A program made the position numbers and the translations under genes. Below the pieces are notes generated by a model that did no database searches, was not told the DNA's origin, and saw only the letters and a program-made list of their open reading frames with translations. A DNA stretch of 51,941 bases from Parcubacteria group bacterium GW2011_GWB1_44_7. GTDB taxonomy: Bacteria > Patescibacteria > Paceibacteria > UBA9973 > DSPV01. The stretch spans positions 1-51,941 of the forward strand of contig LCJJ01000003.1 of the NCBI GenBank assembly GCA_000999175.1. Direction: 5' to 3'. This document shows positions 1-8,236 of the stretch, piece after piece. Numbering within the stretch: position 1 is the stretch's first letter; the number at the start of each line of letters is the position of its first letter.

Positions 1-214
1 CCATGAAGAGGCCCGAGTCGCGCCGGTCCTTCGCCCACCGGGACAGTTCATCGTTGCCGTCCGTGATCTCGTCGTAGACGGCACGAATCGAGTAGACAAC
101 CCCTGCTGCACACATACGGTCGATCCAGTCCCAGAACCCAGGCACGATGTCGAACGCATACGGCCCGTTTTTCGCCTCCATCAGGACATTCGCATCGAGG
201 CAATAGCGCGCCAC
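1..214 (-). CDS. DUF4411 family PIN-like protein, C-terminus off the window edge
   Basis: The reverse strand from a GTG at 214 reads a 71-residue fragment beginning ARYCLDANVLMEAKN. It continues with a GFWDWIDR segment and a VYDEITDGNDELSRWAK segment. This is the N-terminal pattern of DUF4411, a PIN-like family: an early Asp (LDANV) followed by conserved acidic residues. Such proteins are often encoded beside ImmA/IrrE-type metallopeptidases as a toxin-antitoxin-like pair, and that is the arrangement here, with the ImmA gene just upstream (its stop is at 221-223). Base composition is clearly GC-rich, unlike the rest of the window beyond ~870. The 3' part lies outside the window. Function as an RNase toxin is family inference only. 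Confidence 0.75.
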   Translation of the reverse strand, partial: MARYCLDANVLMEAKNGPYAFDIVPGFWDWIDRMCAAGVVYSIRAVYDEITDGNDELSRWAKDRRDSGLFM

Positions 215-220
215 CCAAGA

Positions 221-844
221 CTACCTGCGGCCCGTACTTGAGGCGAGCCGTGCAAGGGTAGCTGGCTTGACCTCCAGGACCGCCGCAGCCTCCCGGTACA
301 GCGACCTTCCTTCGCTCACAGATTCCAGAACCGCGTCCACGAGCAGACGGCTGTTGCGAGCAATCAGGTTGGAGGCAAAGCTGCCGCCACTGCCAGAGCG
401 ACGCTCGCGCAGGCGGCTCTTCTCCTCCTCGATCTGCGCGAAGAACTGAGAGCGCGAAAGGCGATCCAACTCGAAAGCGCGGCGGAGCACGACTACGGTG
501 CTCACGTAGTATTGCCGAGCCAGCGCTTGCACTCTCTCGCTCAGGTCGCCGCTATGGCTGTCCCAGTCGGGCAGGAAGTCCGCGGCAGGCACAAGCAACT
601 CCGCGGCGACCCGGTCGCAGAACCGTTCAAGATCACCGTACGCGTCGGTGTCGGCTGCCTCCCCGCTGAGGTCCGACACGCCGCTCTGCCCCATCCAGAT
701 GTGCGCAGCTTCGTGAGCGAGAGTGAAGATCCGTGCAGCGACCGCATCGCGCGCATTGACGAATACCAGAGGTGCCACGGGATCGCTGATAGCGAATCCG
801 CGGAACTCGTTGACGTCGAGGGTCCGCCGCGTATTGGCGCCCAC
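221..844 (-). CDS. ImmA/IrrE family metallo-endopeptidase, 5' end lost at a chimeric junction
   Basis: A 207-residue reading frame shows the ImmA/IrrE (COG2856) zinc-peptidase signature FTLAHEAAHIW (HExxH), followed by an acidic stretch and LERFCDRVAAELLVPAADF, the usual third-ligand helix. Members of this branch normally carry an N-terminal XRE-type helix-turn-helix and are about 370 residues long. Here the frame stays open upstream of the GTG at 844 for a few family-like residues (RSGVVGAN) and then runs into a PfkB kinase gene. The N-terminal half is therefore missing at the junction, not at a natural start. The stop lies 6 bases before the DUF4411 start, which implies an operon. Composition is GC-rich. 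In its original genome it probably cleaved a repressor or antitoxin; that is inferred from the family. Confidence 0.8.
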   Translation of the reverse strand: MGANTRRTLDVNEFRGFAISDPVAPLVFVNARDAVAARIFTLAHEAAHIWMGQSGVSDLSGEAADTDAYGDLERFCDRVAAELLVPAADFLPDWDSHSGDLSERVQALARQYYVSTVVVLRRAFELDRLSRSQFFAQIEEEKSRLRERRSGSGGSFASNLIARNSRLLVDAVLESVSEGRSLYREAAAVLEVKPATLARLASSTGRR

Positions 845-870
845 AACGCCGCTTCGGACGGTGTTGCGCC
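833..870. other. Junction between GC-rich foreign DNA and the AT-rich chromosome
   Basis: Two genes are broken at the same place. On the minus strand the PfkB kinase reads well up to TLGATPSEA and then turns into non-kinase sequence. In another frame of the same strand the ImmA gene reads well from about RSGVVGAN onward. A short stretch (~833-865) is plausible in both genes, which suggests a join across microhomology. Base composition changes sharply at this point. Loss of both ends at one point is what an assembly or library chimera gives; a real insertion would normally leave the other half of the kinase nearby. Confidence 0.75.
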
Positions 871-1716
871 AAGTGTCAAGGCAGTAACAAAAGTCGCAGT
901 ATATGCGTCGCCGGCGCCGGTGCGTTCTATTGGCGAGCGCGAGTCCGGATAATTGGGCATAAAGAAAATTCCGTCTTCAAAGCCGAAGTAAGCGCCGCTG
1001 GCGCCGGCGGTAACAATCACATTTTTCGCGCCCAAATTGCGTAATTGCCTGACTGCCTCTGCGCCGTCTTCGCTGATTTTCAAAAGTTTTTTGGCTTCTT
1101 CTCGATTACAAGCAAAAACTTCCGCTCGGTGAATAAAGGGCGCGTTTTTTTCCAATCCTAAGGTAAATTGAAAAGTGCCGGGTTGAAAGGCGAGCCGAAC
1201 ATCGGGATTGTTCTCCAGATATTTCAAAATTTCTTGATGATATTTTTCCGAATTGGCGCCAATGGAACTTAAGTAAATCCATTTTGGTTTATTGAAAATT
1301 GGCAAGACCCGTTCATAAGGCTCATGCCTGACCAAAATTGTCCGCTCATCTTCATACCATAAAACATAATTGAAATTAGTCGCAGCGTTTTTGTGAATAT
1401 TGGCGTAATCGGTAGAAATTTTTTCCTTGTTTAGCGTAGCAAGACAATCCTTGCCGTTTTTATCATCGCCAAGATTAGTAACAACGGCAACAGAAAGCCC
1501 TAGTCGGGCGGCAGCGATGGCAGCATTAGAAGCGTTACCGGTAGCGTAGATAATTTTCCCGGAACGATAAGGAATTTTTTGACCGAAAGCCACGCATAAT
1601 TCGCAACCCTCGCGGTCCAAATTACAATGAACCGAAGCGTTTTCCAAACGGATGAAAGCGTCAATGGTAATGTCGCCAATCGCCAAAAAATCTATGGATT
1701 TTTTATTAAAAAACAT
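860..1716 (-). CDS. PfkB/ribokinase-family carbohydrate kinase, 3' end truncated
   Basis: ATP-dependent kinase of the PfkB (ribokinase/adenosine kinase) family. The N-terminus DFLAIGDITIDAF is followed by the substrate-binding glycine/asparagine motif ATGNASNAAIAAARLG and by the catalytic signature RTGAGDAYTATFV near residues 266-278, whose GAGD Asp is the catalytic base. Two Cys pairs near residues 31-41 are unusual but not diagnostic. About 285 residues are native; the last ~30 expected residues are replaced by GC-rich sequence at the junction, so the apparent 391-residue frame ending at 541 is a false fusion. The ATG at 1716 lies 2 bases after the dehydrogenase stop. With the dehydrogenase and aldolase it forms a three-gene operon reading right to left, which suggests sugar or sugar-phosphate metabolism. 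The substrate cannot be named. Confidence 0.85.
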
Positions 1717-1718
1717 TT

Positions 1719-2690
1719 TTAAATACCAACTTCATTTGGCGGTTTTTGCTCGTCAAAAAAAGCAATTAAATTTTCCGCCGCTTTTTTCGCCATATCATTT
1801 CTGGTTTCCGCCGTTGCCGAAGCGATATGCGGAGTCAAAACGACATTGGGCAAATTTTTCAAACCCTCGGCTAAAACTGGTTCGTTTTCAAAAACATCCA
1901 GCGCCGCGCCTCTAATAATATCCTTTTTTAGGCCATCAACCAAGGCGACTTCATCTATCACCGAACCGCGGGAAGTGTTGATAAGATAAGCGGTTTTTTT
2001 CATCATTGCTAATCGTTCAGCATTAATCAAATGTTTGGTGGTTGGTAAAAGGGGCACATGTAGACTAATCACATCCGCTTGTTTTAAAACTTCATTCAGT
2101 GAGGGCAGAAAATTTGCGCCCGTTTCTTTTTCCATTTTTTTATTGCGAACAATATCGTGATAAATAATTTTCATACCAAAACCCCGCGCTGATTTTTTAG
2201 CCACTGCCGCGCCAATCCGGCCGGCGCCCAGAATGCCCAGAGTTTTTCCCAGCAAATCAACGCCCCACAACAGCATCGGGTCCCAACCTTGATATTTTTC
2301 GTTGCGAACAAAAGCGTCGCCTTCCACAACTCGGCGAGTTAAAGCGAGCAAAAGAGCCAGAGTGTGTTCGGCAACGCTTTCGGTTGAAGCGCCCGGCGTA
2401 TTAGTTATTGCCACTCCGCGTTTTTTTGCCTCAATAATGTCAATGTTATCAAAACCGACGGCGTAATTGGCAAAAATTTTTGTCGCAGGCGTTGTAGTGA
2501 AAACTTCAATGTCAATTCGGTCAGTCAGTAGACAAAGCACGCCGTCATAACTTCCGCCGCCGAGAATTTTAAGCAATTCTGTTTTTGGCAACAATTCGCT
2601 TTTGTCCCGCCATTCAACATCATGCCCTTTATCCTTAAGCATTTTGACGCAGATCTCCGGAATTTTATGGGTAATGAAAATTTTCGCCAT
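1719..2690 (-). CDS. D-isomer-specific 2-hydroxyacid dehydrogenase (glyoxylate/hydroxypyruvate reductase-like)
   Basis: NAD(P)-dependent oxidoreductase of 323 residues, the usual length for this family. The Rossmann motif GAGRIG is at residues 155-160 within GKTLGILGAGRIGAAVAKK. The catalytic triad is visible: Arg in INTSRG (241), Glu in DVFENEP (270) and His in LTPHIAS (288). The N-terminal substrate domain (residues 1-95) ends in NYAVGFDNID, as in GyaR/SerA-type enzymes. There is no C-terminal ACT domain, so it is not a full regulated phosphoglycerate dehydrogenase. The ATG overlaps the aldolase stop by one base (TAATG), so the two are probably translationally coupled. The likely reaction is reduction of a 2-oxoacid such as glyoxylate or hydroxypyruvate; the exact substrate is not resolvable. 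Confidence 0.9.
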   Translation of the reverse strand: MAKIFITHKIPEICVKMLKDKGHDVEWRDKSELLPKTELLKILGGGSYDGVLCLLTDRIDIEVFTTTPATKIFANYAVGFDNIDIIEAKKRGVAITNTPGASTESVAEHTLALLLALTRRVVEGDAFVRNEKYQGWDPMLLWGVDLLGKTLGILGAGRIGAAVAKKSARGFGMKIIYHDIVRNKKMEKETGANFLPSLNEVLKQADVISLHVPLLPTTKHLINAERLAMMKKTAYLINTSRGSVIDEVALVDGLKKDIIRGAALDVFENEPVLAEGLKNLPNVVLTPHIASATAETRNDMAKKAAENLIAFFDEQKPPNEVGI

Positions 2691-3556
2691 TAAATTTTAT
2701 TAAAAATCTTAAGTTTTTCTTCTACGACTTTTTGTACCGCCTTGAGCGGTTCTTTCAGATACTTGTAAGGCGCGACTTCTTCTGGATTTTCTTGAAGCGA
2801 TTTTTGGAGCGCTTGGCGATAGGCAACGCGTAATTCGGTGTTGATGTGGACAATCGTTACGCCAGCGGCAATCGCCGCTTGAAATTCTTCCGGCGCGCTG
2901 CCCGAACCGCCGTGGAGAACGAGGGGGATATTCACAGCTTCGCTGATTTCTTTTATGCGCCCAATATGAAGCGCCGGATTTTTGGCATTGCGCAACATGC
3001 CGTGGATGTTGCCGATGGCCGGAGCCAGCAAATCCACGCCGGTTTCCGCCACAAATTTTTTGGCATCAATCGGTTTGGTCAGCATTTCTTCGGTTAAAGC
3101 GGCGCCAACCGGAAGCACATCGTGGATTTTTGACGATTTGCCTATGAAACCGATTTCGCCTTCGGTGACAATTTCCGAATTTTTCTGCCGGGCATATTCA
3201 ACACATTGTTTGGTAATTTTAATATTTTCCGCCAATGGCAATTCACTGCCGTCAAACATTGCCGCGTCAAAACCGGCGTCAATCGCTTCTTTGTATCGTT
3301 CAAAACTGGAAACATGGTCGGCATTGATGAAAATAGGAAAATCAAATTGGTCGCGTAAACTTTTGACCAGGGCCACCGCTTGCCTAACGCCGACAAAATC
3401 TCGTTCGCCGTCGGACAAACCGATAATCACCGGCGTTGCGATATTTTGGGCGGCGTGAAAAATTCCCCAAAGCGTTTCCAAATTGGAAATATTGAAATGG
3501 CCGACGGCGACTTTTTTTGCTCTCGCTTCTGTCAGGCGCTCTCGCAGCGTTTTCAT
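2690..3556 (-). CDS. fba: Class II fructose-bisphosphate/ketose-bisphosphate aldolase
   Basis: Zinc-dependent class II aldolase of 288 residues, first gene of the leftward operon. The Asp-His pair of the active site is in INADHVSSFE (D80, H81). The segment FDGSELPLAENI and the metal-binding TEGEIGFIG follow, then GNIHG and LHGGSGS with further zinc-ligand histidines, and VHINTELRVAYR near the C-terminus (phosphate binding). It would cleave a ketose-1,6-bisphosphate such as fructose 1,6-bisphosphate to glyceraldehyde 3-phosphate and dihydroxyacetone phosphate; tagatose or other ketose bisphosphates are possible because the subfamilies are close. It is transcribed divergently from ileS, and an extended -10 (TGCTACAAT on the minus strand) ends only 6 bases before its ATG. 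Confidence 0.9.
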   Translation of the reverse strand: MKTLRERLTEARAKKVAVGHFNISNLETLWGIFHAAQNIATPVIIGLSDGERDFVGVRQAVALVKSLRDQFDFPIFINADHVSSFERYKEAIDAGFDAAMFDGSELPLAENIKITKQCVEYARQKNSEIVTEGEIGFIGKSSKIHDVLPVGAALTEEMLTKPIDAKKFVAETGVDLLAPAIGNIHGMLRNAKNPALHIGRIKEISEAVNIPLVLHGGSGSAPEEFQAAIAAGVTIVHINTELRVAYRQALQKSLQENPEEVAPYKYLKEPLKAVQKVVEEKLKIFNKI

Positions 3557-3562
3557 AATAAC

Positions 3563-3602
3563 ATTGTAGCATATTCAGATTTCTCCACAAAAATGCTAGA
3601 AT
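3563..3602. promoter_or_regulatory. Divergent extended -10 promoters for fba (-) and ileS (+)
   Basis: Minus strand: TGCTACAAT, with TACAAT at 3568-3563, 6 bases before the fba ATG. Plus strand: TGCTAGAAT, with TAGAAT at 3597-3602, 3 bases before the ATG at 3606 and 9 before the in-frame ATG at 3612. Both spacings put the transcription start at or beside the start codon, so both mRNAs would be leaderless. If so, ileS more likely starts at 3612. Neither has a clear -35. Confidence 0.55.
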
Positions 3603-3605
3603 TGA

Positions 3606-6600
3606 ATGGCGATGGATGAAGAAAAAACAAACAGGTCAAAATCAGCCGAGCGGGAGGAAAAAATTCTCAAGTTCTGGCAAGATAATAAAATTTTTGAAAA
3701 ATCGGTTAAAAAATCGGCGCCACAAGGCGAATTCACTTTTTACGATGGGCCGCCGTTTGCCAGCGGCACGCCCCATTATGGTCATTTGTTGGCCGGTACA
3801 ATTAAAGATGCCGTGCCGCGTTTTTGGACTATGCGCGGCTTTCGGGTTTCGCGTCGTTGGGGTTGGGATTGCCACGGTTTGCCGGTGGAAAATTTGGTGG
3901 AAAAAGAATTGGGTTTAAAATCGAAAAAGGAGATAGAAAATTACGGCGTGGAAAAATTTAACGCCACCGCTCGCGAAAGCGTTTTGCGTTATGCTGATAT
4001 TTGGCGCGAACAGATTCCGCGTTTCGGCCGATTTGTGGATATGACTGACGATTACCGAACGATGGACGCTAATTATACCGAGAGCGTTTGGTGGGCATTC
4101 AAGAAACTTCACGACAAAGGTTTGATTTACGAAGGTTTCAAATCAATGCATCTTTGTCCGCATTGCGGCACCACGCTTTCCAATTTTGAAGTAGCGCAGG
4201 GATACAGAGACATAAACGATATATCCGTTTATGTAAAATTTAAATTATTAATTTCTAATTCCCAAAGGGATGAAAAAACTTTTCTGTTGGCGTGGACAAC
4301 TACTCCCTGGACATTACCCGGGAATGTCGCCTTGGCGATAGGAAAAAATATTGACTATGTAAAAGTCCAAGTTGGGGAAGAAAAATTGATTTTGGCGAAA
4401 GCGCGACTGGCGGTTTTGAAGCGGGCATATAAAATTTTGGAGGAATTTAAGGGAGAAAAATTAGTCGGATTTTCATACCAACCGCTTTTTGATTACTATC
4501 AAGGTTTGACCTTGGGGTCAGAGAAAGGTCAAACCTTAAAGAACAAAGAGAACGGCTGGAAAATTTACGCCGCTGATTTTGTGACGACCGAAAATGGCAC
4601 CGGCCTTGTTCATATTGCGCCGGCTTTCGGCGAAGACGATTTGTGCTTGGGTGAAAAAGAAAAACTGCCATTCGTTCAGCATGTTGGTCTTGATGGCAAA
4701 TTTAAGAAAGAAGTTTCTGATTTTGTCGGTATGGATGTGAAGCCGAAAGACGACCCAACTCGCGCTGACGTCGCTGTTCTGAAATTTCTAGCCGCCAAGA
4801 ATTTACTTTTTGCCAAAGAAAAAATCACTCATTCTTATCCGCATTGTTGGCGTTGCGAATCGCCGCTTCTAAATTACGCCGCTTCATCTTGGTTCGTGAA
4901 AGTTACGGTTCTTAAGGATAAATTGATTGCCGAGAATAAAAAAATTCATTGGGTGCCGAAAACGATAGGTAAGTTTCGTTTCGGCAATTGGCTAGCCGAA
5001 GCGCGCGATTGGGCGATTTCCCGTTCGCGTTTTTGGGGCGCGCCCTTGCCAGTTTGGCGTTGCGAAAAATGCGGCAAGTTGGAAATTATCGGTTCGGTGG
5101 AAAATATCAAAAAACATTTAAAGCCGCGCAATCGTTATTTTGTAATGCGCCACGGCGAAGCGGAAAATAATATCGCTAAAATTTTGAGCACCAAACCGGA
5201 AAATCCCCATCATCTTACAGAAAAAGGGAAGGGGCAAGTCCGCGCCGCCGCAGAGATTTTAAAAAAAGAAAAAATTGATTTAATTTATGTTTCACCGTTT
5301 GTCCGAACACAAGAAAGCGCTGAGATTGTCCGCGAAGCACTCGGGCTTAAAAAGGAACAAGTGATAATCGATAAGCGGCTGTCCGAGATTTCTGCTCATG
5401 ACTTCAACGGCAAACCGGTATCAGAATTTCAATTAGCTTTTTCTTCTTTGGCCGAACGATTTTCAAAACAAGCCGGCGGCGAAAATTATCGCGAGATAAA
5501 AAATAGAGTCGGGAAGTTTTTATATGAAATTGATACTGATAATTCCGGCAAAAATATCTTGGTTGTTAGTCATGAAGCGCCAATTTGGCTTTTAACCTGC
5601 GCCGCCGCTGGTCTATCAGAAAAACTGGCAATAACTACTTATCCGAGCGACTTTAACAAAAACGATTTTTTGCAAAATGCGGAAATCAAAAGTTTTGATT
5701 TTGTGCCTTTGCCGCGCGACAAAAATTTTGAGTTGAATTTACACCGACCATTCATTGACTCAATAGAATTTGATTGCGCTTGCGGTGGAACAATGCGGCG
5801 AGTGCCAGAGGTTTTTGATTGCTGGTTTGAAAGCGGTTCAATGCCTTTCGCCGAGTGGCATTATCCTTTTGAAAATTTAGAAATCTTTAATCCCAAGCCC
5901 GGGTTATTTCAAAAACCAAAAAGATTTCCAGCCGATTTTATCGCCGAAGGTTTGGACCAAACACGCGGCTGGTTTTATTCAATGCTTGTTCTCGGCGTGG
6001 CGCTATTTGGCAAAGCTCCATACAAAAATGTGATCGTGAACGGTTTGGTGTTGGCCGAAGATGGCCGAAAAATGTCCAAGAGTTTGAAAAATTATCCCGA
6101 ACTTCTGCCCATGCTTGAAAAATATGGCGCTGACGCCATCCGTTTTTACCTTTTGTCATCACCGGCGGTTAGAGCCGAGGACGCGAGGTTTTCCGAAAAG
6201 GGCGTGGATGAAGTGGCAAAAAAAATTATCGGTCGACTAGATAATGTTTTGGCTTTTTATTTGTTGTATGCCGATAAAAATCAAACCAACAATTTACAAC
6301 CCCGCCTCGCCGTCAGGCAGGCAACAACCAACAACATTTTAGACGAGTGGATTTTGGCGCGTTTGAACCAACTTATTGGTGAAGTAACAACGGCAATGGA
6401 AAATTACGAATTGGACAAAGCAACAAGGCCGATTGCCGACTTTGCAGACGATTTATCAACTTGGTATTTGCGTCGTTCCCGCGAACGGATAAAAAGAATA
6501 ATTAATAACGAATTAAGAATTAAGGAAGAAGCAAAAAGTGCCCTAGAAACTTTACGATTTGTTTTGTTGGAATTGGCCAAAGTAATGGCGCCATTTACGC

Positions 6601-7190
6601 CATTCTTTGCGGAGTATCTTTATCAAACATTAAATGATGCTAATATCCGAATGGATATTAATGATGAGAATGTAAAAAGTGTCCATTTGGAAGAATGGTC
6701 CAAAGTAGAGTCAAAAGTTGAAAGCCAAAAGTCAAAAGTTTTGGAAGAGATGGTGGAAGTTCGGCGAATTGTTTCATTGGCTTTGGAAGCGCGGGCGAAA
6801 GCGAATATCAAAGTTCGCCAGCCTCTACGAAAACTCAAAATTAAAAGCCTAAAACTCAAAACTAAAACTGAAATTTTAAAACTTATTCTTGAAGAGGTGA
6901 ATGTGAAGGAGATTGAATTTGATGACAAAATTGGGAGTGAAGTGGAATTAGACATGAACATTACGACCGAATTAAAAAAAGAAGGCGATTATCGCGAATT
7001 AGTTCGGCAAATTCAGGAATTGCGAAAAGAAAAAGGATTTCAACCAGGTCAATTGGCAACATTAGCCACATCGGCTCAAATTGCCGCCACTGGTCTGCTC
7101 CAAGAATTTGAAATTGACTTGAAACGCACGGCTTCGGTGGAAAAAATTAACCACGGCGTTTTGTCGGCTGAAGACTTTGAGTTGCGATAA
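3606..7190 (+). CDS. ileS: Isoleucyl-tRNA synthetase (type 2) with an inserted histidine-phosphatase domain
   Basis: Class I synthetase that charges tRNA-Ile. The HIGH motif appears as PHYGH near residue 58, KMSKS is present in EDGRKMSKSLKNYPE near residue 820, and there are two CxxC zinc sites (CPHCG, CEKCG). The HYGHLLAGTIKD and CGGTMRRVPEVFDCWFESG segments are those of the eukaryote-like type 2 IleRS. Between the CEKCG zinc site and LNLHRP (about residues 505-705) lies an extra ~200-residue block with the marks of a histidine phosphatase/phosphoglycerate mutase: FVMRHGEAENN (RHG), YVSPFVRTQESAEIV and VVSHEAP (second catalytic His). The 1194-residue length exceeds the usual ~1040 because of this insert. 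A 13-bp inverted repeat at 4501-4537 and a GC-rich repeat at 6301-6321 also sit in the frame. The start could be 3606 or 3612. Confidence 0.95.
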   Translation: MAMDEEKTNRSKSAEREEKILKFWQDNKIFEKSVKKSAPQGEFTFYDGPPFASGTPHYGHLLAGTIKDAVPRFWTMRGFRVSRRWGWDCHGLPVENLVEKELGLKSKKEIENYGVEKFNATARESVLRYADIWREQIPRFGRFVDMTDDYRTMDANYTESVWWAFKKLHDKGLIYEGFKSMHLCPHCGTTLSNFEVAQGYRDINDISVYVKFKLLISNSQRDEKTFLLAWTTTPWTLPGNVALAIGKNIDYVKVQVGEEKLILAKARLAVLKRAYKILEEFKGEKLVGFSYQPLFDYYQGLTLGSEKGQTLKNKENGWKIYAADFVTTENGTGLVHIAPAFGEDDLCLGEKEKLPFVQHVGLDGKFKKEVSDFVGMDVKPKDDPTRADVAVLKFLAAKNLLFAKEKITHSYPHCWRCESPLLNYAASSWFVKVTVLKDKLIAENKKIHWVPKTIGKFRFGNWLAEARDWAISRSRFWGAPLPVWRCEKCGKLEIIGSVENIKKHLKPRNRYFVMRHGEAENNIAKILSTKPENPHHLTEKGKGQVRAAAEILKKEKIDLIYVSPFVRTQESAEIVREALGLKKEQVIIDKRLSEISAHDFNGKPVSEFQLAFSSLAERFSKQAGGENYREIKNRVGKFLYEIDTDNSGKNILVVSHEAPIWLLTCAAAGLSEKLAITTYPSDFNKNDFLQNAEIKSFDFVPLPRDKNFELNLHRPFIDSIEFDCACGGTMRRVPEVFDCWFESGSMPFAEWHYPFENLEIFNPKPGLFQKPKRFPADFIAEGLDQTRGWFYSMLVLGVALFGKAPYKNVIVNGLVLAEDGRKMSKSLKNYPELLPMLEKYGADAIRFYLLSSPAVRAEDARFSEKGVDEVAKKIIGRLDNVLAFYLLYADKNQTNNLQPRLAVRQATTNNILDEWILARLNQLIGEVTTAMENYELDKATRPIADFADDLSTWYLRRSRERIKRIINNELRIKEEAKSALETLRFVLLELAKVMAPFTPFFAEYLYQTLNDANIRMDINDENVKSVHLEEWSKVESKVESQKSKVLEEMVEVRRIVSLALEARAKANIKVRQPLRKLKIKSLKLKTKTEILKLILEEVNVKEIEFDDKIGSEVELDMNITTELKKEGDYRELVRQIQELRKEKGFQPGQLATLATSAQIAATGLLQEFEIDLKRTASVEKINHGVLSAEDFELR

Positions 7191-7204
7191 TTTATTTAGT
7201 ATCT

Positions 7205-7210
7205 TATGAT
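7205..7210 (+). promoter_or_regulatory. -10 box of mreB
   Basis: TATGAT ends 6 bases before the mreB ATG at 7217, in the 26-base gap after ileS. This predicts transcription from the start codon itself. No convincing -35 is visible. Confidence 0.4.
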
Positions 7211-7216
7211 TGCCGC

Positions 7217-8230
7217 ATGAGTTTTTTTTCTCCCAAATTGGGCATTGATTTAGGCACGACCAATACTTTGGTTTTTGTGCCTGGGCGGGGCATTGTTTTG
7301 AACGAGCCGTCAGTGGTGGCAATTGCCAACGATGTTCACAAAATTCTCGCTGTCGGAGGCGAAGCGAAAAAAATGATTGGCCGAACGCCCGAATCCATTA
7401 CCGCTTATCGGCCGTTGAAAGACGGAGTAATTGCCGACTACCGCATTACCGAAGCGATGCTTCGTTATTTCATCAACAAAGCGCTTGGCAAATGGAACAT
7501 TTTCAAACCGGAAGTGATGGTGTCGGTGCCGGCCGGCATTACTTCCACCGAACGGCGGGCGGTAGTGGAAGCGACCATTAATGCTGGCGCTCGGAATGCT
7601 TATGTGGTCAAAGAGCCGGTGTTGGCCGCTATTGGCGCCGGCATTCCCATTCATGAGCCGGTCGGTCATATGGTAGTTGATATCGGCGGCGGAACAATTG
7701 ATGTGGCGGTAATTTCTTTGGGCGGCATCGTTTCTTCCAACTCGGTCAAATGCGCCGGCGACCGGCTGGATGCCGCCATCGCTGATTACATTAAAAAAAC
7801 TTTTAATTTGGTGATTGGCGATAAAATGGCCGAGACGATAAAAATTGAAATCGGCTCAGCGGTGCCGGTGGAAGAAGAATTAGCTATCAACATTAAAGGC
7901 AGGGATTTCGTTACCGGTTTGCCGCGAACCACAGAAATAAAAACCAATGAAATCGTTCGAGCGATTGCCCGTGAATTAAGAGAAATGATTAAAGCCATTC
8001 GTGATGTTTTACAGGAAACGCCGCCGGAATTGGCGGCTGATATTATTGACCGCGGCGTGATTATGACCGGCGGTTCATCGCAGTTACGAAATTTTCCAGA
8101 ATTGGTTTTGCGTCGCACCGGCGTTAAGGCGGTTTTAGCCAAAGACCCGATTTTCTGCGTCGCCAAAGGCACCGGTATCGCTCTTGAACATTTGAACACT
8201 TACAAAAAAAGCATTATCGCCAAGCGGTAG
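7217..8230 (+). CDS. mreB: Rod shape-determining protein MreB
   Basis: Bacterial actin homologue of 337 residues, full length for MreB. The N-terminal phosphate-1 loop reads GIDLGTTNTLVFVPGRG, the phosphate-2 loop VVDIGGGTIDVAVISLGG (near residue 155), and the adenosine-binding region GVIMTGGSSQLRNFPELV is near residue 275. The segment NEPSVVAI after the first loop is also typical. It polymerises on the inner face of the membrane and guides peptidoglycan synthesis, consistent with the many cell-wall genes elsewhere in the window. mreC/mreD do not follow; holB starts 6 bases after the stop. Confidence 0.97.
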   Translation: MSFFSPKLGIDLGTTNTLVFVPGRGIVLNEPSVVAIANDVHKILAVGGEAKKMIGRTPESITAYRPLKDGVIADYRITEAMLRYFINKALGKWNIFKPEVMVSVPAGITSTERRAVVEATINAGARNAYVVKEPVLAAIGAGIPIHEPVGHMVVDIGGGTIDVAVISLGGIVSSNSVKCAGDRLDAAIADYIKKTFNLVIGDKMAETIKIEIGSAVPVEEELAINIKGRDFVTGLPRTTEIKTNEIVRAIARELREMIKAIRDVLQETPPELAADIIDRGVIMTGGSSQLRNFPELVLRRTGVKAVLAKDPIFCVAKGTGIALEHLNTYKKSIIAKR

Positions 8231-8236
8231 TGAAAA

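Noticed and set aside
541..1716. A 391-residue kinase with a long novel C-terminal tail
   Set aside because: The tail is out-of-frame reading of the GC-rich ImmA gene across the chimeric junction.
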